This document shows positions 7,515-14,749 of a DNA stretch of 14,749 nt, piece by piece. The notes under the pieces were generated by a model. That model saw only the letters and a program-made list of their open reading frames with translations, made no database searches and was not told the DNA's origin. The DNA comes from Russula earlei (lineage: Eukaryota; Basidiomycota; Agaricomycetes; Russulales; Russulaceae), in contig JAGFNK010001116.1 in NCBI GenBank assembly GCA_025769875.1, positions 1 through 14,749 of the forward strand. The letters are read 5' to 3'. The translations under genes were made by a program, and so were the position numbers. The number at the start of each line of letters is the position of its first letter. Position 1 is the first letter of the stretch.

Positions 7515-10500
7515 TCACAGAAGCAGCTGCTCCGCGTAAAATGCCCGCGCCTCCATCAGGAGCTGCATCTCGCGCATGGACCACTGACCCTCGACCTCCT
7601 CCTTCGCCTTGCTCCGCGCGTCGTGCTGGATCGACTTGACCAGCACGCGAAACGCCGCCGAGATCGGTCGGTGATCCGAGATGTCCGGCTCGTATCGCCT
7701 ATAATGCAGCTGCTCTACGCGCGTCACGTCGCGCGCGCGCCACAGCACGCGGGTCGCACCACGCCGGAATCCGGCGTTTTTCCGACGTGTCGTACTCGCC
7801 GCTGTGGAGGTCGTACTTGTACGTCGGCGGAAAGGTGATGGGCCCCTCCATGAAGGAGCGCAGACGGATGTTGGTTTTCATCTCTTTCGTCAGTTGGTCG
7901 TGGATCAAGAGGCTTTGAAACGTGTTCTGCTGGACGGACGATACGACCACGTCTCTGCGTTGGTCGATCCGGTAGTTCAGGTCTCCACTCATCTAGGCAG
8001 GGAGTAAAACATGTAGCTGGTGTTGAAAGCTGTACTCCAGATACTCACAAAGACAATCTCGTGGTCGAGAGCCATAGCCCCATCGCCACCACCAACAAAG
8101 GAAAGCGCTTCATCCTCTGTTTCTATGTTTGGGAACAGCTTTTCGTGTTCAATAATCGCTGCAGCATCTGCGTTCCGGTCACGAACTCGTCTGTGTCCGG
8201 CTGCTAGGTGGCAATTCAGGAAGCACAGAGAGGTATCGTCTATCACAAGTCTGACCGCAACGGCCCCCTGGAAATGCGACGTATCGCGTGTAAACTATAC
8301 ACAACGAATGCCTGGTTGTATGATACATACCTTGTTCCCAAATCTACCTCCGACGCCCCGTGAAATGGTATGTGCAGCACAATCTCTGGTCGAGGAAAAT
8401 TCCTTGGTTTTGATCATGACACAGCTCAACAATCCAACAAGCTCTTTGGTATAAAGAAGCTTGTACCGCTCATCCGGTAGTGCAAACGCTACTGCGCCCA
8501 CCAGCTTGTCTGCCCACCGCCGGTGCTCCACATGTAATGTGGTGGAAGCACCTTCTAACCCTTTCTTCTTCTTGAGGAATTTCGCAACGTTCGCCTTATC
8601 GAGCGGCACGACCTCTTGAAGACCAAACACGATGATGTCGGGAGAGCTTACGCTGTTCAAAGCGTCGTACAGGAAGGACGAATTCTCCTTGCTCCCGGAC
8701 AGCTGCTCAGTTTTAGTAGCACCAATGTTCCATGAAATGAAAAGGATGGTTATGTTGCGGAACTGACTAAAGCCTTTCTCTAGCTTGAACAATTCAACGT
8801 CTGTGAGTGCAGAGAGAACGTTTGAGTAATTTTCTAGTCAGAAGCGCCCAAAGAAAATGTTTCACCTTGCCAGTCTGCTCCCAAAAGGCCGTCCCAACAT
8901 TTGACGTGATCATCTCGGCCGATGCTATAGACGCACAGCCTGCCGATCTTGTCGATGCTGTAGGGATCTACGGCAATTTTCTGCAAGGGTAGCACGGACT
9001 GGCTATTTAAGTGCGCGACCCAGTTGTTCGTCATTACCCAAGGGCGGGACTCGACACTGTACGCCGCGATGGTGCCGTTCCTTCCACCAACCCATAGTCG
9101 GTCATTGATCCCTTCGAGACACAGAACATCCGAATTTGAGATGCGCATGACCTCCTCACACACTGGAGTGCCATCAGCCCGTCGCAGTAGACCATATGGT
9201 GACAAACCCGCCTTCGTGACCCAGATAGACATGATTTGGATGTGACGGTAAGACCGTGCCCGAGGTGACCATGCCGACATGCTCCGTGGGTAATACAGAG
9301 CGTGTCGCGGATCCAGGAGTCAAGATATCATAGAGGCGCACAGACGGGCCGCGTGCACCTGGTGTCGTCGCTTCACGTGCAGAAGTCCACAATTTTCCAG
9401 CAAGCATCGCCACGAACCCCTGGACGATCGGATATGCGCGAAGCGCGAACCTGAGCGGAAGCAAGGCGAAGGCCTTCTCCAGCGACCCCAGATGTCCAGA
9501 TGGTGACCTTTCCATTGTCATCGAGCGAAATCATTCTATCTCCGTGGCGAAGAATACGCGTGATAGCATTCAGATGAACGGATGGCCTAGTACCCGCAAG
9601 CTGGCCAGTTGTAACGTCGAGCTCGTACATGTGGCCGTCTTTCGCGCCAATCCAGACATAGCGGCCCTTATCCTGGGCTGCATAAGCCGGGCAGAACTCA
9701 AGGCTGGTAGCCTTCAGTTCCTTGAGTCCCATGTCTTTGCCGTCAAGCGTGAATATCGGACTCTCGGACAGGCTGAGATCATAGACCTTGACGTGGTGGC
9801 CTGTGGCTGCAACATATACGTGGCCTGCTGCAGATATGATTGCTGAGTGTGTTTGTGTCTGAATCTGAACAGAGTCATATTTGTGACAATGAAGGACTGG
9901 GGGCCGTCGCGACGAACGGCTAGTGTCCGGCATTGCATTCGCGAGTTTACTTTTGGGGTCCTCTTCTTCGGCAGACTCTTCGGATTCATCATCACTAAGA
10001 GAAGGACGGATAGCAGGTAGCCTTTCGCCAAGAGCGATGGTACGTGTTGGCGGCGGGGGCATTTTGCTAATCGCAGCATACTTATGGCTCCCTGACCCTA
10101 TAACTGCCGGTCGCACGGGACTCATCTCGTCTATGTCTTCGTCACCAGCAGTAACGGCCTCCGTCGCCTGACTACCTGCGTTTACATCGTCCGAGTCAAG
10201 CGCAAGTTGTTTTTGTGGCACGGCGTGAGGGTGGGCGGAAGATGTCGGTATAGCGCGAGAATGAGACACATGGGGCGTTCGACGTAGAGAGGGGATCCGT
10301 GAGGGCGAAGGAACAGGATGGGCTGGAGGGGGCATATATCCTGTTACCTTGCGGTTTACATGCGGGGAGGAAGGAGGAGGAGGACTATCAGTAGTTCGGC
10401 GCTGTGGGAGGGGCGGAGCTGACTGCCATGACGGGACAGGTGACTGTACAAGCGGCGCACCCGTGGCTAACGGGATTTGGAAAAAGTGGAACGCGGGGGG

Positions 10501-11514
10501 ATCGGTGGGGCCAGACCGGCCCCATCACCTTCGCTTAGTGTACGACTAAAGGACTAGATGAACCCGTGCTAGATCTTCGCAACGATGACTCAGAGTTTGG
10601 AGAGGTGATGTATAAGGTGGATTGCGAGTGTGAGGAATCGGGAGACTCGCCATCGAATTCTGGTTCAGAGTCGTGGCCCTCAGGATCTGGAGGAAAGGAT
10701 GAACGGAAAGGACGACGTGGTAGTGGCGGCTTAAGATTGGAACGTGGAGGGATTGCGGGGGGAGTGTCTGCAGAGTCTGATTCGAATGGATCTAAATAAG
10801 GTGCAATTTGCGTGGCAGGCGTCTGCACTGGGCGTCGCGGAGGTGTGGGCGGAATGCTAATAGAACAATTTGTATGATAAGCCCTTTTAATCTCACAGAA
10901 ATGCGTGCATCCATCCGAGCTGCAATGCAGCTTCGCATCCCTCCCCAGACCAAGGAATGGGTAACGCGAGAAAGGCAACCAAGAAGACTCACCCTCGGGT
11001 AGTCGGTGACTCGTCGACGGTGGCCCTTATATCAGAATTCAGTCCAGCATCGCTAGGTTGATCCACGCGAAAATCGGGCAGAGGAGGTGGGGGCCGTGCC
11101 GCAAGCCGTTGTTTGACGGAGGGTGGGCTGCGGTTCTCAGGTGCATTAGCTTGTTCTGACGTCGCAAGAGGTAGAGGAGAAGCGGAAGGGGACGGCGATC
11201 CAAATGGCTGCTTCGGTCCTCGCGACGATGGTGGTGGTGGAGGCGGTGGTGGTCGCTTGCGCAGAGAGCTTTGATCGGGAGGAGATTGTTCAAAATTTGG
11301 GGGTGCCAAACTCGGCTTGATCGTCGAGGAGCGGCGTTGGAGAAGAGCGACGACTGAGCGACTGCCGGGTGCCAAATAACACGCTGTTGTTGCCGGGGCG
11401 AAGTGAACCACCGGAGTTTGCAGGAGATTCTTTAGCCTTTTGTTCGAATAAGCTCCTCAGGTCCTTCACGCCCGGGGCGAGGCTTGCCTCGATGCCTTGT
11501 GAACGAGGTGGCAT
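7515..11514 (-). CDS. Inositol polyphosphate 5-phosphatase with WD40-like N-terminal propeller (frameshifted)
   Basis: Modelled exons are 11514-11383, 11315-10993, 10856-10544, 10443-8866, 8800-8331, 8267-8049 and 7992-7515. With three bases discounted they give about 1,169 residues. The first ~380 are Pro/Ser-rich and disordered (a Pro8 run; an acidic SDDESEESAEEED patch); the first three splice junctions are the least certain. WD-like strands follow (HVYVAATGHHVKVYDL, YVWIGAKDGHMYELD, VYLGHEGGFVTIWS, RLWVGGRNGTIAAYS, GRDDHVKCWDGLLGADW). The IPPc domain has ISWNIG, FGLQEVVPL, NCHLAAG, SGDLNYRID, PAWCD/RVLW and SDHRPISAAF, so Mg-binding and catalytic blocks are present. Such enzymes remove the 5-phosphate from phosphoinositides or soluble inositol phosphates. 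Extra-base shifts lie at 9417-9420, 9178-9180 and 7751-7753; removing one base at each restores the conserved frame and splice phases. It may be an intact gene with sequencing indels or a recent pseudogene. Confidence 0.85.
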
Positions 11515-11741
11515 CCCGAGCAGGGAAGTTGGAGACCAAGAACAAGGACAACAGTGAGTGCGGAGAAGTTGAAGTTGTATGCACTGACTGACACTCAACG
11601 ATGCCCACCCGAACCGTTGGCGCGCGACGCCTGACGGTCACAGCAACATAAAATTAATTGAACGACTGAGGTTCACAGAGTTAGAAACATATTCGAAAGC
11701 AGCGTGTACGACAGTATAACATAAAAGCATGTGTGCTCCAA

Positions 11742-14347
<2,606 letters not shown>

Positions 14348-14749
14348 CGTGATGACTTCTACCTTGAGGACGTCACGAGCGTGCGAGATACGAGATCAGT
14401 TTCGCAGTATTCTCCTGAGAACTTCCACCTTTGGAGATTTACCTAGATAAGACCGGCGGATGGAACTGACGACGGATGAAGGAAAGACGGAGCGAACGAA
14501 GAGAACCCGTCGACGGCGAATACAAGTCATCTAAGAGAGATTGTAGATCTACCGTGTGTGACATCGCCGACCGATCTCATTTCTGCCAGTGGCGCTATTC
14601 CCCGTTCACCGTTCACCACTTCCCACCTCTCTAGAGGTACCCGAAAGGATGGACCCATGATCTCGTTCGTGGATACCTTACGTTCGCATAGACACGCTCC
14701 ATTGTCCTATGATGCACGCACTGCCACGGTGCACACGTCTCGGATGGCA
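14348..14749. other. Upstream region of the SAMHD1-type gene
   Basis: There is no confident gene here. It holds the leader and promoter of the leftward SAMHD1-type gene and, at the far right, a possible start of a rightward gene. A short inverted repeat ACCTCT/AGAGGT with a 2-nt spacer lies near 14625-14638. I see no clear TATA box. Confidence 0.4.
14657..14749 (+). CDS. Possible start of a rightward gene, cut by window end
   Basis: An ATG at 14657 opens 31 codons that run off the window without a stop (MISFVDTLRSHRHAP...). It would be divergent from the SAMHD1-type gene. I do not recognise the product and the frame is too short to exclude chance. Confidence 0.2.
   Translation, partial: MISFVDTLRSHRHAPLSYDARTATVHTSRMA

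Noticed and set aside
10857..10992. A 44-nt exon inside the 136-nt third-exon intron of the 5-phosphatase
   Set aside because: It would break the reading phase and leave a 40-nt downstream intron, shorter than any other modelled here.

Overview
This window is eukaryotic. The genes are cut by many introns of about 50-65 nt with GT...AG ends, often with a CTGAC- or CTAAC-like branch site, and the protein types fit a filamentous fungus, most likely a basidiomycete. That assignment rests on intron style, transposase type and protein character, not on a database match. Exon models were built by hand: conserved protein blocks in different frames were joined only where splice sites and codon phase agreed.

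Layout, left to right. (1) 1-1228: a decayed PIF/Harbinger-type DDE transposase (+). Repeat copies in the same orientation lie at 1-80 and 1276-1350. (2) 1544-3237 (-): a three-exon gene that reads as a fungal p31comet (MAD2L1BP)-like protein, with a long acidic insertion encoded by a microsatellite. (3) 3379-5650 (-): an eight-exon, 12-TM major facilitator transporter of the nodulin-like/Mch1 type, with a 10-nt and a 21-nt exon. (4) 5842-7231 (+): a seven-exon Nudix hydrolase of the coenzyme A diphosphatase (Pcd1/NUDT7/8) type, sharing a 191-bp divergent upstream region with the transporter. (5) 7515-11514 (-): a large inositol polyphosphate 5-phosphatase with a proline-rich N-terminus and a WD40-like propeller. 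It carries up to three +1 shifts at G/C runs, one inside the catalytic WCDRVL motif. (6) 11742-14347 (-): a SAMHD1-type HD-domain dNTP triphosphohydrolase in about 14 exons, with one further probable +1 shift. (7) 14348-14749: its upstream region and possibly the start of another gene.

The genes form no evident pathway or operon. The p31comet and transporter genes are tandem on the minus strand, as are the SAMHD1 and 5-phosphatase genes. The Nudix and 5-phosphatase genes converge. I found no RNA genes, CRISPR array or clearly new system. The best leads are the micro-exons (especially a 21-nt exon that carries exactly the Nudix metal-binding residues), the probable p31comet, and the repeated +1 G/C shifts confined to the two right-hand genes.
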